6,787 nt of DNA from an uncultured Actinomycetes bacterium (GCA_903941145.1 CAJANQ010000373.1:1-6787), one strand, 5' to 3'. Shown: positions 1 through 6,431, counted from the first letter of the stretch. The notes: generated from the letters alone by a model not told the origin. Made by a program: numbers and translations.

Positions 1-1
1 G

Positions 2-601
2 CACCGGGCGTCGCACATGCGGCACCACGCCTTCACCAACGACCCCGACCGCGACCCCGACCACTACACCGCCGGCCAGCTCCGCAACTTGCCGGCCAAG
101 TGGTTCACCGTTGCGCTGGCGTTCACGTTCCTGCCAGTCCTCGCGTTCGTCCCAGCGTCACGCCAGCTGCTCCCCGCCTCGGTCCGGCGGTCGTTCAACG
201 CCGACATGGACCGGAAGTCCGGCCTGGCCCAGCTTCGGTTCTGGCTGGTCATCCACGCGGTGCTGCTCGTTGCGGTGCTCACCGGGTTCGGCTGGCCAGC
301 ATTCCTGCTCTGGTATCTGCCGGCGCGGCTGCAGGCGCTCTGGCTGCTGTTCGTCTTCGCCTGGTTCCCGCACCACCCCGCCGACGCGGTGGGCAGGTAC
401 GTGGACACCCGCGTCGCGGTGTTCCCCGGCTCACGGCTCCTGGTCCGCGGCCACGACCACCACGCCGTGCACCACCTGTTCCCCCGTGTCCCCCACTACC
501 GGCTCCCCGCGCTGTGGGCCGACGTGGCCGACGACATGGTGGCCAAGGGCGTGCGCTCCGAGGGCGGAGCGGTCGACGCCACCGGCCCCATCGTCTGGTA
601 G
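2..601 (+). CDS. Membrane fatty-acid-desaturase-type di-iron enzyme, 3' part only
   Basis: The frame is open at the left edge, so the 5' end of the gene is outside the window; the ATG at 17 is internal, because the codons before it already encode conserved residues. A histidine box HxxHH is encoded at 14-28, followed by AFTNDP, and a second HxxHH lies at 461-475 in the context HAVHHLFPRVPHYRL. Between them are hydrophobic stretches (about 107-151 and 233-367) that fit membrane spans. This is the layout of the C-terminal half of membrane fatty acid desaturases and related hydroxylases such as CrtR-type carotene hydroxylases, which bind two irons through three His clusters and use O2 to desaturate or hydroxylate lipids. 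The first His box is not in the window. The substrate (acyl chain or carotenoid) cannot be decided. The gene converges on the acetyltransferase with 16 bases between stops. Confidence 0.82.
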   Translation, partial: HRASHMRHHAFTNDPDRDPDHYTAGQLRNLPAKWFTVALAFTFLPVLAFVPASRQLLPASVRRSFNADMDRKSGLAQLRFWLVIHAVLLVAVLTGFGWPAFLLWYLPARLQALWLLFVFAWFPHHPADAVGRYVDTRVAVFPGSRLLVRGHDHHAVHHLFPRVPHYRLPALWADVADDMVAKGVRSEGGAVDATGPIVW

Positions 602-617
602 CTCGCCTGCGACAGCC

Positions 618-1088
618 CTAGACGGGCGTCGAGAACGTCTTCTGGCCGTCGTCCAGCTCGGACTCGTAGACGATGAAGCCAAGGTTCCCGGCGACCTGGT
701 CGTAGAGGCGGCGGGCCGTCGCATTGTCGGTGTGCGTCTGCCAGTAGATCTTGCTGGCCCCGGCAACACGAGCCTCCTCGCTAGCTGCAGAGATCAGCGT
801 CCGCCCGACCCCTCGGGTGCGGCAGTCGGACCGCACGAACAGGTCGTTGAGATAGCAGTAGGGAGACACGGACCAGGTGCTGGCGTGCATGACCAGGTGG
901 CAGATCCCGACGAGGTCGTCGCCCTCGAACGCGCCAAGCCCGATGACCGGCGAGTCGTCGCCGAAGAAGCGGCCCCACGTGTGGTCGGTCGTGGCGGCGT
1001 CGAGCTGGTGCTCGTAGAAGTCGAGGTAGCCCTGCCAGAGCTCCTCCCACTGGGCTCGGTCCCCGGGCTGCAGTCGTCGAACGTTCAC
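618..1088 (-). CDS. GNAT family N-acetyltransferase
   Basis: A 156-residue protein, the usual size for a single-domain GNAT enzyme, which moves an acetyl group from acetyl-CoA to an amine. The acetyl-CoA motif RxxGxG is visible at residues 90-95 (RTRGVG), just after the strand YLNDLFV (79-85). The late motif TDNATARRLYDQ (120-131) followed by GFIVYE (137-142) is typical of the C-terminal half of the fold. The start is GTG: an in-frame TAG lies four codons upstream and no ATG is available between them. No clear Shine-Dalgarno is seen. The acceptor (small molecule, peptide or antibiotic) cannot be inferred. It is transcribed alone, convergent with the desaturase, with the amidohydrolase 206 bases upstream on the same strand. 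Confidence 0.87.
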   Translation of the reverse strand: MNVRRLQPGDRAQWEELWQGYLDFYEHQLDAATTDHTWGRFFGDDSPVIGLGAFEGDDLVGICHLVMHASTWSVSPYCYLNDLFVRSDCRTRGVGRTLISAASEEARVAGASKIYWQTHTDNATARRLYDQVAGNLGFIVYESELDDGQKTFSTPV

Positions 1089-1150
1089 GACTGCTGGCTA
1101 CCACCAACTGCTCTCGCCACGAGCAACCTCGCCGGGTTCAAGCCGCGCGA

Positions 1151-1188
1151 CGGTCGGGCTACAAACCGACCGACCGGAGCAGGTCGGT
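1151..1188 (-). terminator. Overlapping inverted repeats, possible terminator or attenuator
   Basis: Three complementary arms lie together: CGGTCGG (1151-1157), a middle block whose overlapping parts are CCGACCG (1166-1172) and ACCGACC (1169-1175), and GGTCGGT (1182-1188). The middle block can pair perfectly with either flank (7 bp, loops of 8 and 6 bases) but not both. On the minus strand the first hairpin is followed by CGGTTTGT, a weak T-rich tail. This fits a terminator after the amidohydrolase, 107 bases past its stop, or a leader structure ahead of the acetyltransferase. Repeats of this size can occur by chance in GC-rich DNA. Confidence 0.3.
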
Positions 1189-1205
1189 GAGAACGCCCAC
1201 TGCTT

Positions 1206-1226
1206 GTCCGGGGTGGCTGCCCGGAC
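1206..1226 (-). terminator. Hairpin downstream of amidohydrolase
   Basis: A perfect 7-bp inverted repeat GTCCGGG/CCCGGAC with a 7-base loop, 68 bases beyond the amidohydrolase stop. There is no T-run after it on either strand, so intrinsic termination is only a possibility. Confidence 0.25.
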
Positions 1227-1294
1227 GGCCGCTCCGGCAACGCTGAGCCAAACCGTCCCCACTCTCTTCACCCTGCCGAGCGCCGGAGCGCGGG

Positions 1295-2401
1295 TCAGGC
1301 GGGGAGGATCAGCTCGGCGTTGCCGACGAAGAAGGCCTCGATGGCGGCGTCACCGAGGGGTGCGACGTCGGCAGCCATCCGGCCGATGGGGTCGGTGCCG
1401 CCCTCCGGGTGGGGGAAGTCGGTCGAGAAGCCATAGATCTCCGGCATGCCGTAGCGGTCGATCTGCCGGGCGGTGGGTTCCCAGAAGAACGGGGTCACGC
1501 GGATCTGGTCCACGAACACCTCTGCAGGTCGGCGACCCAGACCTTCACGGAGACGGCGAGACAGCTCGAAGCGGTCCTCGAGGAGGTCGACGAACGGGCC
1601 GACCCACATGGCGCCCAGCTCAATGATGCCGACCCGCAACTCTGGGTGACGGTCGAAGACTCCACCGAAGACCATGGCGCTGAGGTAGTTGTGGGCCGCG
1701 AGGTGCATGGTGGCCAGCATGTGGGGGCCCACGGGCTCTCCGGTCGAGAAGCTGCCCGGACGCAAGAGCTCCGCGTCGTCCCAAACGTCGCTCGCAAAGA
1801 AGCCCTGCTGGCCGCCAATGTGCAGCGTGACCGGCATGCCTGCCTCGGCAAGGGTCGCCCACAGCGGATCCAACTCAGGGTCGGCCGGCGACCGGCCACC
1901 CGGGGCGATGCCGTCCTGGACGAAGACGGCACGGGCCCCGCCGGCGGCAACCCGCTCAGCCTCGGCGATCGCGCCGTCAATCGTGGTGAGGTTGAGCAAG
2001 GCGGTTGGACGGAGCCGGCCGCCGCCTGCCGCTGTCCAGCGGAGCACCGCGTCGTTGTACTCACCGAGCACTCGGCCGGCATTCGGGTGGTCGGACCACG
2101 CCGGCAGCGCCAAGACCACCTGCGGGAAAATGAGCTGGCGTTCGATGCCCATGACGTCCATCGCAGCAAGGCGTCCTTCAGGGGTCGAGGCCCCGGGCGC
2201 TGCGGTTCCCTTGGTCGTCCAGACCGACTCGGTAGTCAGCTCTGGCTCGTCCGTCGCGTCAAACAGGTCGATGCCAGCGAACTGCCTGCCGAATCTTGCG
2301 GTTGCCTCGCCAAACACTTCCCCCCACCGAGAGACCGGCACCTGCAGGTGACTGTCGAGGTCGTTGATCCGTCCGTGCACTTGGGGAAGCACTGTTGTCA
2401 T
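1295..2401 (-). CDS. Amidohydrolase-2 (ACMSD-like) family metal-dependent hydrolase/decarboxylase
   Basis: A 368-residue TIM-barrel protein of the amidohydrolase-2 family, which contains metal-dependent hydrolases and non-oxidative decarboxylases of ring-cleavage products and aromatic acids. Signatures visible: N-terminal NDLDSH (13-18), VTLHIGG with H194, GVFDRHPELRVGIIELGAMW (247-266), and FSTDFPHPEGG with D328 and H331, the family's (T/S)D(F/Y)PHxE element. After DSH the sequence reads LQVP, where many relatives have xxEP, so residue 20 is Gln at a possible metal-ligand position. The start is the ATG at 2401: it begins just before the conserved N-terminus and sits six bases after a good -10. 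The frame stays open upstream to a TTG at 2518, but that extension overlaps the divergent TetR gene and looks non-conserved. Substrate unknown; degradation of an aromatic or lipid-derived acid is a reasonable guess. Likely controlled by the adjacent TetR. Confidence 0.92.
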   Translation of the reverse strand: MTTVLPQVHGRINDLDSHLQVPVSRWGEVFGEATARFGRQFAGIDLFDATDEPELTTESVWTTKGTAAPGASTPEGRLAAMDVMGIERQLIFPQVVLALPAWSDHPNAGRVLGEYNDAVLRWTAAGGGRLRPTALLNLTTIDGAIAEAERVAAGGARAVFVQDGIAPGGRSPADPELDPLWATLAEAGMPVTLHIGGQQGFFASDVWDDAELLRPGSFSTGEPVGPHMLATMHLAAHNYLSAMVFGGVFDRHPELRVGIIELGAMWVGPFVDLLEDRFELSRRLREGLGRRPAEVFVDQIRVTPFFWEPTARQIDRYGMPEIYGFSTDFPHPEGGTDPIGRMAADVAPLGDAAIEAFFVGNAELILPA

Positions 2402-2436
2402 GCCGGAAACGTACTGATGCGTTCGGAAATGGTCAA
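2402..2436 (-). promoter_or_regulatory. Candidate promoter of the amidohydrolase gene, probably leaderless
   Basis: Read on the minus strand, TTGACC (2431-2436) and TACGTT (2408-2413) are 17 bases apart, and TACGTT is six bases from the ATG at 2401. Transcription would begin at or next to the start codon. No Shine-Dalgarno is present before this ATG, which agrees with a leaderless message. A direct repeat CGGAAA occurs at 2404-2409 and 2424-2429, 20 bp apart on the same DNA face, and could be a protein contact. Confidence 0.45.
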
Positions 2437-2457
2437 GGGTCTGACAAAGAGCGCCTG

Positions 2458-2497
2458 TAGTATTGGCTTGATGCTGTACCAACAAGTTCGAAACTGG
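2458..2497 (+). promoter_or_regulatory. Possible promoter/operator of TetR-1
   Basis: TAGTAT (2458-2463) fits a -10 (TANNNT) but has no convincing -35. An imperfect 15-bp palindrome centred on 2490, with perfect inner arms AGTT/AACT (2485-2488, 2492-2495), lies just before the GTG. TetR proteins commonly bind such sites between themselves and a divergent target, but this repeat is short and may be chance. Confidence 0.2.
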
Positions 2498-2508
2498 GCA
2501 CGGCAGTC

Positions 2509-3168
2509 GTGACGGCAACCCGAGGGAGGCCGCCGCGGCTTGCGGCGCACCTTCGCCGCCTCGTGGTGATCGACGCCGCCACTCGGTGCTTCGCCGAGTC
2601 CGGGCGGTCAGGCACTTCGGTCGATGAGGTCGCAGCCGCCGCCGGGGTTCGCAAGCCGGCCATCTACGAGCTCTTCGGTTCGAAGGACGACCTCTACCGC
2701 GCCTGCGTGGCCGAGGCCGTCGACGCGCTGCGGGACAACTTCCGGGTAGTCAACGCCGAGACGACCCACCTTGAGCTGGCCGAACGGACCCGCCTACGGG
2801 TGACTGCCGCCGTCGACCACGCCCTGGAGCACCCGCACGCGTTCCGGCTGCTGAGCCGCGCCCCCTTCAGCTGGCCTGCCGAGGACCCGGAGGCAGGGGC
2901 CAGGATCCGCGAATCACTGGTCGAGGTCATGGCGTCGAACTACCGCCGAGAGTCAACCTCCGACGGTCGCCCCCTCGACACCGGGGCCGAGGTGTTGGCA
3001 CGCCTGTTCCTCGTCATGACTGAGGAGGTCGTCCGGCTCTGCCTGTCCGAGGACACGGTGGATCGAGAACCGCTCATCGACTTCCTCACCGAGCTCATCC
3101 TCACCGGGATCACGGGCGTCCAGCCGAAGGTCTGGGATGCACTGGAGCGCTCTCGCCGAGGGCCTTGA
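2509..3168 (+). CDS. TetR/AcrR family transcriptional regulator (TetR-1)
   Basis: A 219-residue protein, normal for the family. The N-terminal DNA-binding domain is clear: helix LVVIDAATRCFAESG (about 18-32), then the helix-turn-helix TSVDEVAAAAGVRKPAIYELF (36-56), then GSKDDLYRAC (57-66), the classic transition into the ligand-binding helices. The C-terminal region is helical and variable, as expected for effector binding and dimerisation. The start is GTG; the next in-frame stop upstream is at 2458 with no better start codon, and there is no strong Shine-Dalgarno. It is divergent from the amidohydrolase gene with 107 bases between starts, the usual layout for a repressor of its neighbour. 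It converges on TetR-2 with 72 bases between stops. The ligand is not predictable. Confidence 0.92.
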   Translation: MTATRGRPPRLAAHLRRLVVIDAATRCFAESGRSGTSVDEVAAAAGVRKPAIYELFGSKDDLYRACVAEAVDALRDNFRVVNAETTHLELAERTRLRVTAAVDHALEHPHAFRLLSRAPFSWPAEDPEAGARIRESLVEVMASNYRRESTSDGRPLDTGAEVLARLFLVMTEEVVRLCLSEDTVDREPLIDFLTELILTGITGVQPKVWDALERSRRGP

Positions 3169-3183
3169 GAATCAGCAAGCAGT

Positions 3184-3235
3184 CGAACGGCGAACGTCGA
3201 GCTGTGCTTCACGCCGACCTACGGCTGCCCGTTCG
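3184..3235. terminator. Weak inverted repeat between convergent TetR genes
   Basis: CGAACGG (3184-3190) and CCGTTCG (3229-3235) are perfect complements enclosing 38 bases. The loop is long and there is no T-tract, so a role as shared bidirectional terminator rests mainly on its position between two convergent stops. Confidence 0.2.
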
Positions 3236-3240
3236 TGTCG

Positions 3241-3864
3241 TCAGCCGTGGTCGCCGTGGGAGCGCGGCGTAGCGGCAGGAGGCGTCGGCAATCCGGCGAC
3301 GGCAGCGGCGAGCAGCTTTGCCATGGCGGCAAGGTCCGCCCGGGCACGGCGAGTGTTCCCATGCATCTCGAACTGCATGATCAGACCGTCGATCCCCGCC
3401 ATCATCACTCGGCTCGCCTGCGCATAGCCGATCGCCGGCGGCGGCTCGCCGGCGGCTTCGGCCTCGGTCCGCAGCAGATTCTCGCAGTACCGGATCACGC
3501 CCTCGATCTGTTCGCGCATCCACGGGTCGGCCGTGGGCGTGAGGTCCCCCATGACGATGGCGAAACGGGGATCGTCCAGCAACTGGCCGACTCGAGTGAA
3601 CACCGCCACGACGCCTGCGGCCATGCCGTTGCCGGTGGTGACCGCCTGACCCAACTCGGTCATCAACTCGCCGATGACGTGCTCGAACGCAGCGCGGACG
3701 ACGTCGGTTTTCGAACCGAACGTGTAGTGGATACTGGCGAGCGGCGCGTCGGCCTCAGCAGCGATCGCCCGGGTGGTCACGTGGTCAGCGCCGTCTCGTT
3801 GGAGGACGCGGACAGCGGCCTCGATCAGTTGCCGGCGGCGGTCGTCCTGGGAGACGTACGACAT
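3241..3864 (-). CDS. TetR/AcrR family transcriptional regulator (TetR-2), divergent from MFS-P450
   Basis: A 207-residue protein with a standard TetR DNA-binding domain: helix DRRRQLIEAAVRVLQRDG (8-25), helix-turn-helix VTTRAIAAEADAPLASIHYTF (29-49), then GSKTDVVRAAFEHV (50-63). The rest is a helical ligand-binding and dimerisation region ending in a Pro/His/Gly-rich tail. The start is the ATG at 3864, six bases after a TACACT -10. A longer form from the ATG at 3933 is open but would translate the whole promoter-operator region and abut the transporter's ATG, so I reject it. The gene diverges from the MFS-P450 unit across 69 bases containing two palindromes. By analogy with TetR-type efflux regulators it most likely represses itself and the transporter, released by a substrate of the transporter or P450. 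Confidence 0.93.
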   Translation of the reverse strand: MSYVSQDDRRRQLIEAAVRVLQRDGADHVTTRAIAAEADAPLASIHYTFGSKTDVVRAAFEHVIGELMTELGQAVTTGNGMAAGVVAVFTRVGQLLDDPRFAIVMGDLTPTADPWMREQIEGVIRYCENLLRTEAEAAGEPPPAIGYAQASRVMMAGIDGLIMQFEMHGNTRRARADLAAMAKLLAAAVAGLPTPPAATPRSHGDHG

Positions 3865-3876
3865 GTCGCCAGTGTA
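3865..3876 (-). promoter_or_regulatory. -10 element of TetR-2, probably leaderless
   Basis: On the minus strand TACACT (3871-3876) matches TATAAT at four of six positions and is six bases from the ATG at 3864, the same geometry as the amidohydrolase and MFS starts. No convincing -35 is seen; the first palindrome directly abuts the -10 and occupies most of the spacer. Confidence 0.4.
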
Positions 3877-3896
3877 CGCGTGATCTTGGTCACGCG
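3877..3896. promoter_or_regulatory. Candidate operator palindrome 1
   Basis: Perfect 7-bp arms CGCGTGA (3877-3883) and TCACGCG (3890-3896) around a 6-base centre. The 20-bp length is typical of TetR-family operators. It abuts the TetR-2 -10 and lies just upstream of the MFS -35, so a protein bound here would hinder TetR-2 transcription and possibly both directions. Confidence 0.5.
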
Positions 3897-3897
3897 A

Positions 3898-3915
3898 CCT
3901 GGTCAGACGACCAAG
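3898..3915. promoter_or_regulatory. Candidate operator palindrome 2
   Basis: Arms CCTGGTC (3898-3904) and GACCAAG (3909-3915) are complementary at six of seven positions, with perfect TGGTC/GACCA cores around four bases. It overlaps the predicted -35 and spacer of the MFS promoter. The half-site also occurs as TTGGTCA at 3886-3892 inside palindrome 1, so CTTGGTC (3885-3891) and GACCAAG (3909-3915) form another perfect 7-bp pair. Confidence 0.5.
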
Positions 3916-3933
3916 TATCGCTATGTTAGTCAT
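3900..3933 (+). promoter_or_regulatory. Candidate promoter of the MFS-P450 operon, probably leaderless
   Basis: TGGTCA (3900-3905, four of six matches to TTGACA) and TATGTT (3922-3927) are 16 bases apart. TATGTT is six bases from the ATG at 3934, so the transcript would start at or beside the start codon. No Shine-Dalgarno precedes this ATG. The -35 lies inside palindrome 2, a good position for repression. Confidence 0.5.
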
Positions 3934-5166
3934 ATGACCAACACCCAGTCACCCTTGGTCGATCCGGGCGACCCAGCTGGGCCGGTGCGGTGGCGGCCGA
4001 ATCGACTGGCGCCACTGGCACTCGCGGAGTTGGCCGTGTTGCTCGGTGGTCAGGCGTGGTTCGTCACGCTGACCTGGCTGCTGATCGATCGGGGAGCTCC
4101 GGGTCCCACGATCGGTCTGGTACTGATGGTCGCGGCGATCCCCCGTGCCGCGTTGATGCTCGTCGGCGGGGCGATCACCGACCGCCATCCGCCGTTGGCC
4201 GTTCTCCGCATTTCGGCGGGCGTCATGACCGTGCTGATCGGGCTGGCGACGTTCCTCGTCATGCAGGGAGCGGTCCCCACTTGGCAACTCGCTGCCCTGG
4301 CGGCGCTGATCGGCGCGACCGATGCCTTCTTCTTCCCGGCGGTCGGTGCACTGATCCCTCAGATCGTGCCGCCGGAGCAGCGGCATCAGGCCAACGCGCT
4401 CATCCAGCTGTGCGATCAGGTCACCCAGATCGCAGGACCGGTCCTGGCCGGCGTCGTGCTTGCGCGGTCAGGCCAGGTCACCGCGGTTGCGGTGATAGGC
4501 GGATGTTTCGCACTCGGGCTGATCGCGTTGCTCGTCATGCGTTCGCGTCCGGGGCTGAACGGGGCCGAGGATGCTCAGTCGGTTCGACGGGCGATCGCCG
4601 AGGCCCTGCAATTCTCATGGGCGAGCCCAGACGTGCGGAGCTGTCTCGTCGTGGCCGCAGCGCTGTCGCTCGGCACGGTCGGGCCGGTCAGCGTCGGTGG
4701 AGCGCTGTTGGCCGACCAGCGGTTTGGAGGAGCGCAGGCGCTGGGAATCCTGCTCGGCGCGTTCGGCGCCGGAGCGTTCCTCGGGGTGGTCGTCGCCGGA
4801 GTGGCCCGAGTGCCGGCTTCGGCCACGACGGTCCTCGCTGGCACCACAGCCTGTATCGGTATGGGAATCGGGCTCCTGGGTGTTTCGTCGTCCCTTCTGA
4901 TGGCGTGTGCCATTGCCGTCCCCACCGGTGTTGCGGCGGGCTACCTGGGCGTGGTCGCCACAACGATGCTGCAGAACAGGACGCCGCTCGAGATGCAGGG
5001 TCGGGTGTCGAGTCTGCTCATGTTCGCCTTCTTCGCCCTGGACCCGATCTCCCAGGGTCTCAGTGGCCTCGTGGTCGACATCGGTATCGGCCCGCTCTTC
5101 GCCACAGCCGGCGTGATGCTCGTCGCCGTTGCCGCGGCCGTAGCCCGAACTACGAAAGGAAGTTGA
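3934..5166 (+). CDS. Major facilitator superfamily transporter, probable drug/metabolite exporter
   Basis: A 410-residue membrane protein with about 12 hydrophobic segments, the normal size for MFS transporters. The loop motif GGAITDRHPPLAVLR (78-92) matches MFS motif A (GxxxDRxxxxxL) after the second span. PPEQRHQANALIQLCDQVTQIAGPVLAG (146-173) and TPLEMQGRVSSLLMF (350-364) resemble the conserved parts of the EntS/MFS_3-like exporter branch, so proton-driven export is more likely than uptake. The first 25 residues are polar and cytoplasmic. The ATG at 3934 is chosen because the promoter ends six bases before it; the frame is open for 233 more codons upstream, but only as antisense of TetR-2. 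It is probably translated from a leaderless message and followed after one base by the P450, whose ribosome site lies inside this gene. The substrate is inferred to be linked to the P450 reaction. Confidence 0.94.
   Translation: MTNTQSPLVDPGDPAGPVRWRPNRLAPLALAELAVLLGGQAWFVTLTWLLIDRGAPGPTIGLVLMVAAIPRAALMLVGGAITDRHPPLAVLRISAGVMTVLIGLATFLVMQGAVPTWQLAALAALIGATDAFFFPAVGALIPQIVPPEQRHQANALIQLCDQVTQIAGPVLAGVVLARSGQVTAVAVIGGCFALGLIALLVMRSRPGLNGAEDAQSVRRAIAEALQFSWASPDVRSCLVVAAALSLGTVGPVSVGGALLADQRFGGAQALGILLGAFGAGAFLGVVVAGVARVPASATTVLAGTTACIGMGIGLLGVSSSLLMACAIAVPTGVAAGYLGVVATTMLQNRTPLEMQGRVSSLLMFAFFALDPISQGLSGLVVDIGIGPLFATAGVMLVAVAAAVARTTKGS
5155..5162 (+). promoter_or_regulatory. Strong Shine-Dalgarno for the P450, inside the MFS gene
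   Basis: AAAGGAAG lies 5 bases before the P450 ATG (7 bases from the AGGA core) and overlaps the last codons of the transporter. It is the only strong Shine-Dalgarno seen in the window and supports both the P450 start and coupled translation of the pair. Confidence 0.78.
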
Positions 5167-5167
5167 C

Positions 5168-6421
5168 ATGACCACCCTGCTCGAGGACGCCCGCACCGGG
5201 GTGACTCTGGGTCTCACCTCGGTGGCCACGAGAGGGCTCGCCCTCATGGGCGATCCGCTGGCCCAACTCGACCGGCACCGTCCGGGCATCGACGATCCGT
5301 TTGCCATCATGGCGAAGATCCGCCAGCGCGGTCCGTTCTCCCGGAGCCGCACGGGGCTCTGGGTCACGGCGTCGCACGACGTCTGCCGGGAGGTGCTTCG
5401 GAGCAAGGACGCCAGTTCGCGCAACGTCGACGAACGCGACCAGCACCCGCTCGACGATTCCTTTATCGGCATGGACGCGCCGGACCACACCCGGCTGAGG
5501 AGGCTGGTCTCGTTGGCGTTCACTCCCAAGGCCATCGGCGAACACCGGGAGCGCATTGCGAACGTGGCCAACCAACTCCTCGATGCCTGTCCCACCGATC
5601 GCCCGGTCGACCTGGTGTCGGCCTTCGCTGCCCCGTTGCCCATGGCGGTGATCTGTGACCTGCTCGGCCTTCCCGCGTCGGAGCGGGAGCGATTCTTTCG
5701 CTGGGGCGAGGTCCTGATCGCTGCGCTCGATCGGGCCCGGTCGCTGGACGGTGCCCGTCAGGTTCGACTGGCCAATGCCGAGCTGCGGGCGTACCTGGCA
5801 GCGGTCGTGGCGGAGCGACGTCGTCGACCCGATGATGACCTGGTCAGTGCGCTCGCCGCGGCCGCTGACGAAGGCGATCGCTTGACCGACGCAGAGATCG
5901 TTTCCACGTTGACGCTGTTGCTGATCGCCGGCTTTGAAACCACGGTGAACCTGATCGGGACCGGCACGTCGAACCTTCTGGATTCGCGCGATCAGCTCGA
6001 ACTGGTCTCGGCAGAACTCGACGCTCATGTCGGAAATCTGGTGGAGGAGTCGCTGCGGTTCGAAGGTGCCGTCATGTACACGTTCCGCGTGGCGCTCGGC
6101 GACATTCAGGTCGGCGACGGTGCCGCCATCCCTCGCGGCGCGACCGTGGTGCTCGGGCTGGCCGGCGCCAACCGGGACCCGGCGGTCTTCGACCAACCGG
6201 ACCGTTTCGACGTGACTCGGACCAACGCTCGCGAGCATCTGGCGTTCGCCAGTGGGCCCCACTACTGCCTGGGTGCTGCGCTGGCCCGGCTAGAGGCCGA
6301 AGAGGCGTGGCGGGCGCTGCTCGGTCGTCATCCGCAGATTCGCCGGGCAGGCGAGGCGACCTACCGTCCGTCGCCGATCATCCGCGGCCTGGCGAGTCTG
6401 CCGGTGGTGCTCAGCCGCTGA
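5168..6421 (+). CDS. Bacterial cytochrome P450 monooxygenase
   Basis: A 417-residue soluble P450 of typical bacterial class I length, using O2 and two electrons to hydroxylate or epoxidise an organic substrate. Motifs in order: MDAPDHTRLRRLVSLAFTP (102-120, C-helix region), the I-helix oxygen-activating AGFETT (254-259) with the acid-alcohol pair E257-T258, the K-helix ExxR at E294-R297, NRDPAVFDQPDRFDVTR (335-351, meander region), and the heme loop FASGPHYCLG (360-369) with C367 as iron ligand. All key residues are present, so it should be active. No ferredoxin, ferredoxin reductase or fused redox domain is in the window; partners must be encoded elsewhere. It is co-transcribed with the MFS transporter, one base after its stop. 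Substrate unknown; a hydrophobic metabolite, terpenoid or xenobiotic is plausible. CYP family cannot be assigned without a search. Confidence 0.97.
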   Translation: MTTLLEDARTGVTLGLTSVATRGLALMGDPLAQLDRHRPGIDDPFAIMAKIRQRGPFSRSRTGLWVTASHDVCREVLRSKDASSRNVDERDQHPLDDSFIGMDAPDHTRLRRLVSLAFTPKAIGEHRERIANVANQLLDACPTDRPVDLVSAFAAPLPMAVICDLLGLPASERERFFRWGEVLIAALDRARSLDGARQVRLANAELRAYLAAVVAERRRRPDDDLVSALAAAADEGDRLTDAEIVSTLTLLLIAGFETTVNLIGTGTSNLLDSRDQLELVSAELDAHVGNLVEESLRFEGAVMYTFRVALGDIQVGDGAAIPRGATVVLGLAGANRDPAVFDQPDRFDVTRTNAREHLAFASGPHYCLGAALARLEAEEAWRALLGRHPQIRRAGEATYRPSPIIRGLASLPVVLSR

Positions 6422-6431
6422 TCGTGGGCAC

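Noticed and set aside
111..1190. Long plus-strand open frame of 359 codons across the desaturase and acetyltransferase
   Set aside because: It is Ser/Arg/Pro/Thr-rich, spans two better genes in other frames, and carries no recognisable motif; a GC-rich shadow frame.
1409..2512. Plus-strand open frame of 367 codons antisense to the amidohydrolase
   Set aside because: The minus-strand frame has the full set of amidohydrolase-2 signatures; the antisense frame has none.
2402..2518. 39-codon N-terminal extension of the amidohydrolase from a TTG at 2518
   Set aside because: It overlaps the divergent TetR-1 start, lacks family features, and would cross the amidohydrolase promoter.
3235..3933. 233-codon upstream extension of the MFS frame
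   Set aside because: It is antisense to the whole TetR-2 gene and includes the promoter and operators; the transporter's family N-terminus and -10 fit the ATG at 3934.
3865..3933. Longer TetR-2 form starting at the ATG at 3933
   Set aside because: The extra 23 residues would be translated through the operator region and are not typical of TetR N-termini; the ATG at 3864 has a well-placed -10.
4615..6262. Two long minus-strand open frames antisense to MFS and P450 (4615-5643 and 5150-6262)
   Set aside because: The plus strand encodes complete MFS and P450 motif sets; the antisense frames are low-complexity and have no motifs.
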